From positions 1-29,192 of the IMG/VR virus record IMGVR_UViG_3300005663_000166: a stretch of 29,192 nucleotides of DNA. The stretch is one strand, 5' to 3'. The notes under the pieces are model-generated. The model ran no database searches. It saw nothing but the letters and a program-made list of their open reading frames with translations, and was not told where the DNA came from. The stretch is from a virus. A program made the position numbers and the translations under genes. Of the stretch, positions 21,766 to 28,470 are shown piece after piece. Positions within the stretch are counted from its first letter, which is position 1. Each line of letters starts with the position of its first letter.

Positions 21766-21893
21766 TTTCCTCTGTGGTTGTAGGCATGACACTTAAGAAC
21801 GTCCTGGTGGGCCTACTGGTCGCCGTGATGACGGGCATGGTGGGCCTCCTGGTCCACCTTGTTATTTCGGAGAGCTGGGATGCGGGCGGTTGA
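21762..21893 (+). CDS. Small single-TM protein
   Basis: This 43-aa frame (GTG start; ATG 21786 is an alternative) consists largely of one TM segment, VLVGLLVAVMTGMVGLLVHL. It overlaps both neighbours by a few bases (GTGA upstream, 14 nt downstream). It is probably a small inner-membrane protein of unknown function. Confidence 0.5.
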   Translation: MISSVVVGMTLKNVLVGLLVAVMTGMVGLLVHLVISESWDAGG

Positions 21894-22008
21894 ACCGGCG
21901 GGGGATCCCAACCTCGTTATCGTAACTCAGCTGGAGGGTACGCTTCCGGTGTTGCAGGCCCGTCCCCGCATCCTTCAACTAGGGCCGGAACGGGAGAGCG
22001 AGACATGA
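21880..22008 (+). CDS. Small hypothetical protein
   Basis: This 42-aa frame begins at an ATG within the end of the previous gene after a GGAGAG site, and finishes with an ATGA overlap into the next. It has strand-like segments (PNLVIVTQLEGTLPVL). No domain is recognised. Its reading depends mainly on the coupled junctions. Confidence 0.4.
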   Translation: MRAVEPAGDPNLVIVTQLEGTLPVLQARPRILQLGPERESET

Positions 22009-22229
22009 AGGCCGAAGGTAGGCGCGCTGTTGAGTCCAACAATCCGGCTGTTTCTGCCATGACCCCTGTTCCGGCCCAAACCTCATTTCCCGGTAGGTGC
22101 GGGACCCTGGAAGGTATGTTGTTCCTGCTGGCGATGGACCAGCCAGGCGTCCCAAGCGCCAAGGAGTATTGGCAGAAATATCTGGAGAAATACCCGGAAG
22201 CAAAAGTGGAGGGAAGTGATGGGCGTTGA
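22005..22229 (+). CDS. Hypothetical protein
   Basis: This is a 74-aa frame with a low-complexity start, a short hydrophobic element (GMLFLLAMDQPG) and a helical end (KEYWQKYLEKYPEAKVE). It couples by ATGA to the upstream gene and overlaps the next by about 11 nt. No recognised family. Confidence 0.5.
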   Translation: MKAEGRRAVESNNPAVSAMTPVPAQTSFPGRCGTLEGMLFLLAMDQPGVPSAKEYWQKYLEKYPEAKVEGSDGR

Positions 22230-22443
22230 TGCCAAGTACGGGAAGGTTGAAACCGAGAAGAAACCGATTCCCGACGATGAGCCTGTCTTTCTAGTCAGGG
22301 CCCAGGATGCGCTGTCGGGGCCAATAGTTCGGGACTACGCCATCCTTTACCTTTCCGTCACAAATGACCGTCCCGGCTTCAATCGGATTATCGACGTAGC
22401 CGAGCAGATGGACAGGTGGCCGACCAAAAAGGTGCCGGACTAA
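22219..22443 (+). CDS. Hypothetical protein
   Basis: This is a 74-aa frame from ATG 22219 (GTG 22216 is also open) with GGAGGG before it. It has a charged N-terminus and an alpha/beta core (EPVFLVRAQDALSGPIVRDY and ATILYLSV-like region), and ends in TAATG overlap. The LVRAQD start is common in small phage proteins of unknown function. Confidence 0.5.
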   Translation: MGVDAKYGKVETEKKPIPDDEPVFLVRAQDALSGPIVRDYAILYLSVTNDRPGFNRIIDVAEQMDRWPTKKVPD

Positions 22444-22703
22444 TGTCTACAACGTGGACCAGACCACACTACACAATGACCTTTGACGCTCTCATAGACC
22501 ATATCCTCACTGAGCACGAGGATTGGCTGAGGGAGCGGTTCAAGGTCCTTATCCGCACCATCGAGGACTTGGGCGAGAAGGTGGGGCAGGAGCAGCTCGA
22601 GGAGCTGGCCGAGACCTATGCCCACGAGATTGGCTACCCCCTCAGCGATGAACCCGACGACTCGCTTGTGGACTGCAAGCTGTGTCGGGACGGGGCCGCA
22701 TAG
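22443..22703 (+). CDS. Hypothetical protein, helical, acidic
   Basis: This 86-aa protein is mainly helical (DALIDHILTEHEDWLRERFK and EQLEELAETYAHEIG) and ends with CKLCRDG. ATG 22443 makes a TAATG junction. The CxxC end might bind metal. No function is assigned; the next gene follows after a repeated leader sequence. Confidence 0.5.
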   Translation: MSTTWTRPHYTMTFDALIDHILTEHEDWLRERFKVLIRTIEDLGEKVGQEQLEELAETYAHEIGYPLSDEPDDSLVDCKLCRDGAA

Positions 22704-22726
22704 ACGAAACCTGCGGGTTAGGGAGG
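22701..22726 (+). repeat. Repeated gene leader, copy 1
   Basis: Starting on the TAG stop codon of one gene, this segment matches 23171-23196, which also starts on a TAG stop, at 20 of 26 positions (TAGA-GAAACCT-CGGG...GGG). It contains the ribosome site region of the next gene. Confidence 0.4.
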
Positions 22727-22732
22727 AGCACC

Positions 22733-23173
22733 ATGTACGGACTTAGGATTAAGGGCGACATCGCCAACATGAAAGCTAAGAGGAACGCGGAGGATGAGCT
22801 TGTCGTGGACTTCGGGTTTGCGACTGTCGCAACAGCGCCGTTGCTGTCCAAGCTAGGCGTGAGCGCCGACTTGCTCAAAAACCTCGACAACCTCCAGATC
22901 ATCAAGCTCTCTAGCGAATCGCACCGGGAAGAACAGCTTATCGAAATCTTCTCCAAGAAGGAAGGCAAGAAGCCTCGGGAGTCTTTTCCCGGCGCGATTG
23001 TCGCCGTATCGCTGACGGCGGGCGTGGATGGAATCAAGCCGGGGCTGAAGGCCACAATCCGGGTGGACGCGGGCAAGGCCGACGAGCCCCTGGCGGGTTT
23101 TCTTGCGGCCAACTGCGGCAAGACGTGGTGGATCGACATTCAAGACCGCCAAACCTCCATGCCTGGGTTGTAG
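22733..23173 (+). CDS. Hypothetical protein of recombination module
   Basis: This 146-aa protein has a GGGAGGAG ribosome site. It is beta-rich with charged surfaces (YGLRIKGDIANMK, ELVVDFGFATVAT, GLKATIRVDAGKADEP) and lies directly upstream of the PD-(D/E)XK nuclease, SbcC-like ATPase and putative annealing protein. That context suggests a DNA-binding or nuclease-regulating partner. No family is recognised. The upstream extension is rejected because it overlaps the preceding gene's stop without a ribosome site. Confidence 0.55.
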   Translation: MYGLRIKGDIANMKAKRNAEDELVVDFGFATVATAPLLSKLGVSADLLKNLDNLQIIKLSSESHREEQLIEIFSKKEGKKPRESFPGAIVAVSLTAGVDGIKPGLKATIRVDAGKADEPLAGFLAANCGKTWWIDIQDRQTSMPGL

Positions 23174-23196
23174 AAGAAACCTACGGGCCGGGGAAG
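23171..23196 (+). repeat. Repeated gene leader, copy 2
   Basis: Second copy of the 22701-22726 leader, here beginning at the stop of the hypothetical gene and preceding the hairpin region before the nuclease gene. Confidence 0.4.
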
Positions 23197-23202
23197 GTGC
23201 GC

Positions 23203-23255
23203 GAGTAGGTGGTCCCGGCGGGTGGCTTCGGAAAGCCATCTCCCGCCACCTACTC
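23203..23255 (+). promoter_or_regulatory. Long hairpin leader before nuclease gene
   Basis: GAGTAGGTGG (23203-23212) pairs perfectly with CCACCTACTC (23246-23255). Inside, GCGGG (23218-23222) can pair with CCCGC (23242-23246) and TGGCTT (23223-23228) with AAGCCA (23233-23238), closing a 4-nt loop. No T-run follows. It ends 9 nt before the GGGAGGA ribosome site, so translational control or transcript processing is likely. The outer and inner stems compete for one base. Confidence 0.5.
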
Positions 23256-23277
23256 ACACCAACGGGAGGAACAGGCC

Positions 23278-24093
23278 ATGAGCATAGAGACCGTCGTAGA
23301 GAAAAAGCCCCACCTTTCGCCAACCCAAATACTGATGATGCAACGGTGTCCCGCCCAATGGTACTACCGCTACATCTGCGGGCTCGTGGTGCCACCTAGC
23401 GGGGCCATGACCTTGGGCTCTTCCGTTGATACGGGGATCACCCACAACTACAAGCAGAAGATTGAGTCTGAGGCCGATCTGCCGACGGACGATGTTCTGG
23501 ACGCTTTCTCAACCGACTTCGAGGCCCGCAAGGGCGAGACACAATGGGGCAAGGACGAGGTTGCGGGGGATGTTAAGGACGACGGGGCAAGGGTAATCAA
23601 GGTGTACCAAGACGAGATCGCCCCCATCGTCCAGCCCGTAACCGTGCAAGAGATAACGCGGCTGGAGATACCCAACTTCGACTACGACCTGATGATTGTG
23701 CCCGACGTTGAGCAGACCGGCAACATCATCCGGGATACCAAGGTCGTAGGCAAGAGCCCTCCGGGGGTCAAGTCTGGAAACCCCCAGCCCCAGCCCCATC
23801 ACTTCGTCCAAATGACGGCATACGCATTAGCAACGTCGGAAAGAACACAGGAACCCACAGCGGGAGGGTTCATTGACTACTGTGTTAGAACCAAGGAAGC
23901 GAAGGTCATACCCGTTCCCGTCAGCTTCACGGAAGCTGACTACACTTATTTCAAGAACATGATTGCGCTCACGGCTCGACAGATCGAGCTTGAGCACTAT
24001 CCCCCGAACCGCCAGAACATGATGTGCTCCCGCCGGTTCTGTGGCTATTGGGAGAAGTGCCAAGGGGACTTCGGTGGGACGGTGAAGGAGTGA
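23278..24093 (+). CDS. PD-(D/E)XK nuclease with Fe-S-type cysteines (Cas4/RecB-like)
   Basis: This is a 271-aa protein. It starts with LSPTQILMMQRCPAQWYYRY (Cys24), has His56 in a LGSSVDTGITH helix, and an acidic IVPDVEQTGNIIRDTK core with Asp143 and Asp153-x-Lys155, the PD-(D/E)XK pattern. A QMTAYALA helix follows. The C-terminal MCSRRFCGYWEKC gives Cys250, 255 and 261, which with Cys24 could hold an iron-sulfur cluster as in Cas4/AddB. It is a likely DNA exonuclease. GGGAGGA at 23264-23270 sets the start; the longer upstream frame contains the hairpin. It is followed closely by the SbcC-like gene, a recombination/repair set. Confidence 0.8.
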   Translation: MSIETVVEKKPHLSPTQILMMQRCPAQWYYRYICGLVVPPSGAMTLGSSVDTGITHNYKQKIESEADLPTDDVLDAFSTDFEARKGETQWGKDEVAGDVKDDGARVIKVYQDEIAPIVQPVTVQEITRLEIPNFDYDLMIVPDVEQTGNIIRDTKVVGKSPPGVKSGNPQPQPHHFVQMTAYALATSERTQEPTAGGFIDYCVRTKEAKVIPVPVSFTEADYTYFKNMIALTARQIELEHYPPNRQNMMCSRRFCGYWEKCQGDFGGTVKE

Positions 24094-24097
24094 AGCC

Positions 24098-25426
24098 ATG
24101 AAGATTCTAAAGCTGGAGGCCGAGAATTTCAAAAGGCTGTCCGTGGTGGAGATCACGCCACAAGGCAATCTCATTCCCATCACCGGCAAGAACGCATCGG
24201 GCAAGAGTTCGGTGCTCGATTGCATCTATGCCGCCTTCGCCGGCAAGGGGGCGGTTCCGGGCAAGCCCATCAGGGACGGCGAGGCGAGTGCCACCATTCG
24301 GCTGGACTGCGGCGACCTGATAATCACCCGGCGGTTTACCGAGAGGGATAGCTACCTGTCTGTGGCCAGCGCGGAGGGGGCCGAATACAAGAGCCCTCAG
24401 AAGATGTTGGACGCGCTTCTAGGCGCGTTCACCTTCGATCCTCTAACCTTCTCCCGCCAGAGCGCGGTGGCGCAGTTCAAGGCCCTGAGCGACCTCGTTG
24501 GCCTGGACTTTCAGCAACTTGAAGAGGCCAACATTGTAGACTATGACGAGCGCACGGCCCTAAACCGCAATGCTAAGAGCGCCAGAGCCAGCGCTGAAAA
24601 CATCCAGGTTTCCGATAATATACCAGAGGATATAGTTGATACCTCTCTGCTTGTGAACGAACTGGCTGAGGCTGGGGAGTGCAACGCCAACATCGAACGG
24701 GAGAAGGAGAAAAGGACGTCACGAACACGGATGATTGATGCCATGCTGGAGGAGGCGACCGCCCTAAAGGCAAAGCATAAGGCCGCAATAAAGGAGATTA
24801 ACCGCCTGGAGGTAGAGGCCAAGCAGGACAAACCCCTTGCGGAGCCCATCGCCATCACCGACCTTCGCCAGCGAATCGAAGTTGCGGGAGCGACAAACGA
24901 AGCCATTATCTTGAGAGACGAGGCCAGGGCGCGCAAGAAGGAATATGCAACCAAGGCCAAGAAGGCCGAGGCCGAATCCAATATGCTTACCAAGCACATC
25001 GAGGCCCGCAAAGAGCAAATTGCCAAGGCCATTGCCAGCGCAAAGCTCCCCATCGAAGGGCTGTCCCTAGACGACGGACAAGTGTTCCTCAACGGCATCC
25101 CGTTCGACCAATGCTCCTCCGCTGAGGTTCTGAGGGCCAGCGTTGCCATCGCTATGAGTGCGAACCCGCAACTCAGGGTCATCCGCATCGAAGAGGGCAG
25201 TCTGCTCGACAACGACGGCTTTGAGCTTATCGCTGAGATGGCGAAAGCGGAGGACTATCAGGTCTGGATCGAAAGGGTCAGCGACAACGGCAACGTGGGA
25301 ATCGTCATGGAGGACGGCCACGTTAAGGCTGATAACCAAGAGCCTGCGCCCCACAACTTATCCGAAGAGCAGGAGGGGCCCCTGGAAGGCCAGGAGCCCC
25401 AACTGTTTATCGTGGAGGATGAGTAG
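24098..25426 (+). CDS. SbcC/SMC-like AAA ATPase
   Basis: This is a 442-aa ATPase with Walker A GKNASGKSS at residues 30-38 following the LKLEAENFKRL entry typical of SbcC/RecF-like proteins. A coiled-coil body spans about residues 170-310. A degenerate ABC signature (CSSAEVLRASVAIAM) comes next, and a Walker-B-like region RVIRIEEGSLLDNDGF. The coiled coil is short compared with bacterial SbcC, giving a compact phage version. It would use ATP to open or process DNA ends together with the neighbouring nuclease. The acidic C-terminus (EEQEGPLEGQEPQLF) is probably flexible. AAGGAG precedes the start, and the next gene begins directly after the stop. Confidence 0.75.
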   Translation: MKILKLEAENFKRLSVVEITPQGNLIPITGKNASGKSSVLDCIYAAFAGKGAVPGKPIRDGEASATIRLDCGDLIITRRFTERDSYLSVASAEGAEYKSPQKMLDALLGAFTFDPLTFSRQSAVAQFKALSDLVGLDFQQLEEANIVDYDERTALNRNAKSARASAENIQVSDNIPEDIVDTSLLVNELAEAGECNANIEREKEKRTSRTRMIDAMLEEATALKAKHKAAIKEINRLEVEAKQDKPLAEPIAITDLRQRIEVAGATNEAIILRDEARARKKEYATKAKKAEAESNMLTKHIEARKEQIAKAIASAKLPIEGLSLDDGQVFLNGIPFDQCSSAEVLRASVAIAMSANPQLRVIRIEEGSLLDNDGFELIAEMAKAEDYQVWIERVSDNGNVGIVMEDGHVKADNQEPAPHNLSEEQEGPLEGQEPQLFIVEDE

Positions 25427-26203
25427 ATGAGTGAGAAGAAGGCTGAGAGCCCGATGGCCGGGGTCGCCACGCCCAAGATAGTAGCACCGGCACCGAAGGG
25501 CAACGACGAGCAGGCCCCGATACAGGATGCCGAGATTTATTTGGTGATGGAGAAGCGGGACGAGGCCCAAATAGTCGAGGCCCTTGAGGGGCGATACATC
25601 GAGGAGTTTGTCTACGAGTTCCAATCGGGCGGGCAAAAGGTGGTGGGCCTCTCGTGGATGGGCATACAGGAAGCGTCCCGTGAGTATGGGGGCATAGAGT
25701 GTCCCATCGACAAGATGAGGATCGAGCACTCGGAGTCCCATGTCACCGTCACAATCGAGGCCAAGGACATCAAGACCGGCTCCGTCCGCATCGGCCGCTC
25801 CAAGCAAGCCCTTCGCATGAAGTTGAGGTCGGGCAAGTTCATGGATGATGAGTTTGCCGACCAGAAGGCCATCAGCAAGGCCCAAAGGAACGCTATCCGC
25901 CAGCTCTTGCCACAGACCCTTCTCAAGCAGTGGATCGAACGGCACCGGGACGGGTCGGGCGGGGGGAAGCCCCCGAAAGCGGCGGATAAAAAAGGGGCAA
26001 CGGGTGACGTAAGCCTGGACATATTGCTGGACAAAATGGAGCTGGCCGAGACCATTGCAGAGCTGTCGGCCATCATAAACGAACACGCCGATGTCTGGAG
26101 CGGGCTCGAAGGAGACGCCCGATCCGAGTTCCACGCCGCCCGCGAGACGATGATGGACAAGCTCAAGGCGGCGGCAGGAGTCGCGCAAGAAGAGATGCTA
26201 TAG
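25427..26203 (+). CDS. Putative ssDNA-annealing/recombination protein
   Basis: This is a 258-aa protein. The core from about residue 55 has EGRYIEEFVYEF, then KVVGLSWMGIQEASREYGGI and a beta-rich stretch (VTVTIEAKDI). Then comes SKAQRNAIRQLLPQTLLKQW near 150-167, the segment often found at the end of phage single-strand annealing or DNA-binding domains. The linker (GSGGGKPPKAADKK) and a helical C-terminal domain suggest a partner-binding tail, as in annealing proteins. It lies with a nuclease and an SbcC-like ATPase, as in phage recombination operons. The homology is not certain, so this is a context-supported call; a replication accessory is the alternative. Confidence 0.4.
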   Translation: MSEKKAESPMAGVATPKIVAPAPKGNDEQAPIQDAEIYLVMEKRDEAQIVEALEGRYIEEFVYEFQSGGQKVVGLSWMGIQEASREYGGIECPIDKMRIEHSESHVTVTIEAKDIKTGSVRIGRSKQALRMKLRSGKFMDDEFADQKAISKAQRNAIRQLLPQTLLKQWIERHRDGSGGGKPPKAADKKGATGDVSLDILLDKMELAETIAELSAIINEHADVWSGLEGDARSEFHAARETMMDKLKAAAGVAQEEML

Positions 26204-26280
26204 CCGGGGCATTGGGTTGTTTGTCGGCTAGTGTCAAACGGTTAGGGGCCGGGGATTGTGTCTCTGGCCCCGCCCCGGCT
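26202..26280 (+). other. Nested structured spacer (tRNA-like words, no T arm)
   Basis: The 94-nt gap holds an outer AGCCGGGGC (26202-26210) with GCCCCGGCT (26272-26280), 9 bp, and an inner GGGGCC (26245-26250) with GGCCCC (26266-26271). The strands stack without a gap on the 3' side. It carries GGTTAG and GGATTGTG words seen in tRNA D and anticodon arms, but no TTC-type T arm. It has no T-run. It is best read as a structured untranslated RNA or leader. Confidence 0.4.
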
Positions 26281-26297
26281 TCACCCCCCAAGGAACG

Positions 26298-26453
26298 ATG
26301 AAGCTGCTTATTTGGGCCTACCGTTCAGATATGTTTCTTCTGATAGTCCCCGCCATCATTGTCCTCATCCTGTTCCTGTTCTTTTACGGCTCCATCTCAG
26401 GGCTCTTTGGCTTCATTAAAAGGCGGCGCGACTGGAGGCGGTTCGATGGATGA
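26298..26453 (+). CDS. Small membrane protein
   Basis: This is a 51-aa frame with AAGGAAC before ATG 26298. It has a strong TM (MFLLIVPAIIVLILFLFFYG) and a basic tail (FIKRRRDWRRFDG), the positive-inside pattern for a C-in orientation. It overlaps the next gene by 8 nt. A host-takeover or scaffold-like membrane peptide is possible; the function is unknown. Confidence 0.55.
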   Translation: MKLLIWAYRSDMFLLIVPAIIVLILFLFFYGSISGLFGFIKRRRDWRRFDG

Positions 26454-26583
26454 GCAATATTGCCCCACCTGTAATGCCCGCCACGAGTGGCCCTGTATGC
26501 GTATCTGGCAACGCAGGGTGCTCCTGGTGGCCTTGTGTGCGTTCGTCGTGCTGGGGCTATTCCACGCCCTCCTACCGTTCTGA
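26446..26583 (+). CDS. Small zinc-knuckle membrane protein
   Basis: This 45-aa frame starts MDEQYCPTCNARHEWPC, giving a C..C..H..C metal site, and then one TM (VLLVALCAFVVLGLFHALL). It overlaps the upstream gene by 8 nt and the downstream gene by TGATG. It joins a metal-binding knuckle with a membrane anchor in under 50 residues. Function is unknown. Confidence 0.55.
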   Translation: MDEQYCPTCNARHEWPCMRIWQRRVLLVALCAFVVLGLFHALLPF

Positions 26584-26741
26584 TGCCTCTCAGAATATGG
26601 ATAGCTAGGCGGCTTGAGAAGCTGATTGCGATTGTTTTACAGAGGCGGGTAATGATTATAACCGAGTTTCCGCTATTTCGCTCCCACGACCACTTCATCC
26701 GTCGCGTGCCAGAATTTGAGGTGTTTGAGGTGAGGAAATGA
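26583..26741 (+). CDS. Small basic protein
   Basis: This 52-aa frame has an amphipathic, Arg-rich start (LRIWIARRLEKLIAIVLQRR) and an EFEVFEVRK end. TGATG and ATGA overlaps flank it. The N-terminal half could lie on a membrane surface. No domain is recognised. Confidence 0.5.
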   Translation: MPLRIWIARRLEKLIAIVLQRRVMIITEFPLFRSHDHFIRRVPEFEVFEVRK

Positions 26742-26893
26742 CTAAGCGTCGGGCCTGGCGCAAGCGCAAGCGGCCAAGCAGTAAATTAGATGTTCGCAAG
26801 ACGACAAGAATGTGGGGCTTGGTATTGCTGGTCTGCGTGGTGACGGCGCTGCTGCTGGTATTTGTGGTGATACCGTCATGGCAGAGGTTCTAG
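26738..26893 (+). CDS. Small basic TM protein
   Basis: This 51-aa frame begins with a highly basic segment (MTKRRAWRKRKRPSSKLDVR) followed by one TM (WGLVLLVCVVTALLLVFVVI). It overlaps the RuvC-like gene by 16 nt and the upstream gene by ATGA. The arrangement resembles single-pass membrane peptides with a DNA/RNA- or phospholipid-binding basic face. Confidence 0.5.
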   Translation: MTKRRAWRKRKRPSSKLDVRKTTRMWGLVLLVCVVTALLLVFVVIPSWQRF

Positions 26894-27396
26894 CTGTGGT
26901 TCGTCAAGAACTTGCCCAGGAGCCGGTGGCTTCCAGAATTGCCGCCTTTGACTTGGGCAAAGCTAACACCGGATGGGCGATGAATCGCAACGGTCAGACG
27001 CAGACAGGTCATATTTCGTTCAGCCATGTAGGGTGCCACGGTGAACTATTCTGCGAGTTCGATACGTTTCTGCGCGAACATTACGACGACCTATTTCCTT
27101 GGGAGTTTGCGATTTACCTTTACAGCCACTTGAAGGGCTCGGCGGCTGTGTCGGTTATTGTAGGGATGCAAGCAATCCTGCAAGCATTTTGTTATTCCTT
27201 CGACGTAAAAGTAGACACCGTAAACGACAAGACCCTAAAAAAGTGGGCCACCGGGAATGGAAACGCATCGAAGGGTGAGATGATGGACGCCTACCGGGAA
27301 CGGCGCGGGTGCGATCCACTCAGCCACGACGAGGCCGATGCTTGGTGGCTGCTCCAGTACGCACAGCATAAGCTCGCAGGGACGGGGCCGGGATGA
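26878..27396 (+). CDS. RuvC-like Holliday junction resolvase
   Basis: This is a 172-aa RNase-H-fold protein of phage RuvC type. It has IAAFDLGKANTGWA with Asp25, KKWATGNGNASKGEMMDAYR in the conserved TG.GNA.K region, and SHDEADAWWLL with Asp151 and Asp154. RuvC resolvases cut branched DNA for packaging and recombination. The usual second acidic residue after strand 4 aligns to Tyr80 in FAIYLYSHLKG, where Glu is typical, so catalysis may be altered or supplied by Glu76. The ATG at 26878 is chosen because the upstream extension lies in the previous gene. It is the most recognisable DNA-processing enzyme in this segment. Confidence 0.75.
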   Translation: MAEVLAVVRQELAQEPVASRIAAFDLGKANTGWAMNRNGQTQTGHISFSHVGCHGELFCEFDTFLREHYDDLFPWEFAIYLYSHLKGSAAVSVIVGMQAILQAFCYSFDVKVDTVNDKTLKKWATGNGNASKGEMMDAYRERRGCDPLSHDEADAWWLLQYAQHKLAGTGPG

Positions 27397-27740
27397 TACC
27401 CGACGACAACACCCTCACCACCGAGGAGGCTGAGGTCTGGACGTTGCTTCGCAACCGACCAAGAATCTTTGCTAAAAACTCTTGGTGGCTCGCTGGAATG
27501 ACAGAGATAAACCAGCGGGCATTACGCAAGATTGTTCAGGCACTTAGAAGGAAAGGAAAGGCCATAGGCTCTTCAAGCCAAAAGCCGGCCGGGTATTGGC
27601 ACCTAGTCGACCCCGAGGAAAAAGAGAGGGTGGCTGCACAGCTTCGCCGCCAGGGGCTACGAACCCTAGAGACTGCGGCGGCTATAAAGAACAGCACCCC
27701 TGAAGAAGAGCTGGCCGTGGCTCAGATGGAGCTGCTCTAA
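27393..27740 (+). CDS. Winged-helix DNA-binding protein
   Basis: This is a 115-aa protein with TEEAEVWTLLRNRPRIFAKN, a helix leading into a WLAGMTEINQRALRKIVQAL recognition-helix region. A beta-wing KAIGSSSQKPAGYWHLV follows, typical of small phage helix-turn-helix proteins of the replication region. The C-terminus is an additional helix (EKERVAAQLRRQGLRTLETA). It overlaps the RuvC-like gene by ATGA and the next gene by TAATG. It may regulate early genes or help load replication proteins. Confidence 0.65.
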   Translation: MIPDDNTLTTEEAEVWTLLRNRPRIFAKNSWWLAGMTEINQRALRKIVQALRRKGKAIGSSSQKPAGYWHLVDPEEKERVAAQLRRQGLRTLETAAAIKNSTPEEELAVAQMELL

Positions 27741-27868
27741 TGCGCTACCTCTTCACCCGCTCCCTGCGCTGGCTTCGTGAGCTATTTGAAATGATAAGAG
27801 AAGAAGCCGTCTATGGTCCACACGGAGAGGACTATTTCCATAAGGTCAACAGGGAGATAGAGGAATGA
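27740..27868 (+). CDS. Small hypothetical protein
   Basis: This 42-aa frame starts at TAATG and ends with an ATGA overlap. It has an amphipathic, basic start (MRYLFTRSLRWLRELFEMIR) and an acidic end. No family is recognised. Confidence 0.5.
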   Translation: MRYLFTRSLRWLRELFEMIREEAVYGPHGEDYFHKVNREIEE

Positions 27869-27981
27869 AAGCCCCCGGTAAGTGGTGGGTAAAAAGCTGG
27901 CTACTCGGCATCTTTATTTATCTTGTTTACTTCGCAATTATGTTTTGTACGCTTGTCAATGCCCAGCCCGCCGCCTCGTAG
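27865..27981 (+). CDS. Small single-TM protein
   Basis: This 38-aa frame has a basic start (MKAPGKWWVKSW) and one TM (LLGIFIYLVYFAIMFCTLV). ATGA overlaps the upstream stop. The NAQPAAS end could be a signal peptidase site (VNA). It is probably a small membrane or exported peptide. Confidence 0.5.
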   Translation: MKAPGKWWVKSWLLGIFIYLVYFAIMFCTLVNAQPAAS

Positions 27982-28056
27982 AACGAATGGAGCCAAGCAA
28001 TGAGCCGAGACTTGACCGACCATGTTAGGGAGAGGGATGAATCGGAGGGGCCACCC

Positions 28057-28470
28057 ATGAAGCCCATAACCGACGACGAGGCAAAGGCATTTCTAGGTCT
28101 ATTCGACTCGATTGACCCCGAACCTTGGGAGGCGTGGCAAGAAGGGGGGAAGGGGCTTGGGGGCCTCGCCTACGTTATTACGCCAAGGGGTGAGTTATGC
28201 GTAGGCTGTGACAAGGACGGTGACGCAGACATGGGGATGGCGGCATGGATAGTCGTAGCTCGGAGCCTTGCGCCTCGCCTACTCGCAGACCGCACCGTGG
28301 CGATGGAGATTATTGAGGGGCTACTTGCAGATTACGACTTGGTTGCCAAAGAGTCTAAAAGGGCCTTTGTGTTCTGTCACCATCATGGGTACAAATATGA
28401 AGGAAATGTTGTTAAGCACTACAATGAAAAAGCCCACGCCCTAATCGCCGCAGTGAAGGGAGGGGAATGA
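28057..28470 (+). CDS. Hypothetical protein
   Basis: This protein is 137 aa from ATG 28057, which has the better site GGAGGGG (28044-28050). ATG 28000 would add 19 charged residues with a GGAG site, so the start is uncertain. It is alpha/beta with FLGLFDSIDPEPWEAW, a Cys pair (CVGC) and a helical VVARSLAPRLL region, and later a HHHG segment. No domain is recognised. It is coupled to the next gene by ATGA. Confidence 0.55.
   Translation: MKPITDDEAKAFLGLFDSIDPEPWEAWQEGGKGLGGLAYVITPRGELCVGCDKDGDADMGMAAWIVVARSLAPRLLADRTVAMEIIEGLLADYDLVAKESKRAFVFCHHHGYKYEGNVVKHYNEKAHALIAAVKGGE

Noticed and set aside
24541-25212. Minus-strand frame of 223 codons opposite the SbcC-like gene
   Set aside because: Composition of a reverse shadow of coiled-coil codons, no ribosome site.
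25358-26188. Long minus-strand open frame (276 codons) opposite the putative annealing gene
   Set aside because: It is antisense to a well-supported gene, has no ribosome site and shows no domain; such frames are common opposite GC-rich coding sequence.
26202-26285. tRNA gene
   Set aside because: Some D- and anticodon-arm-like words are present, but no T arm with TTC, no consistent cloverleaf and no standard anticodon loop.
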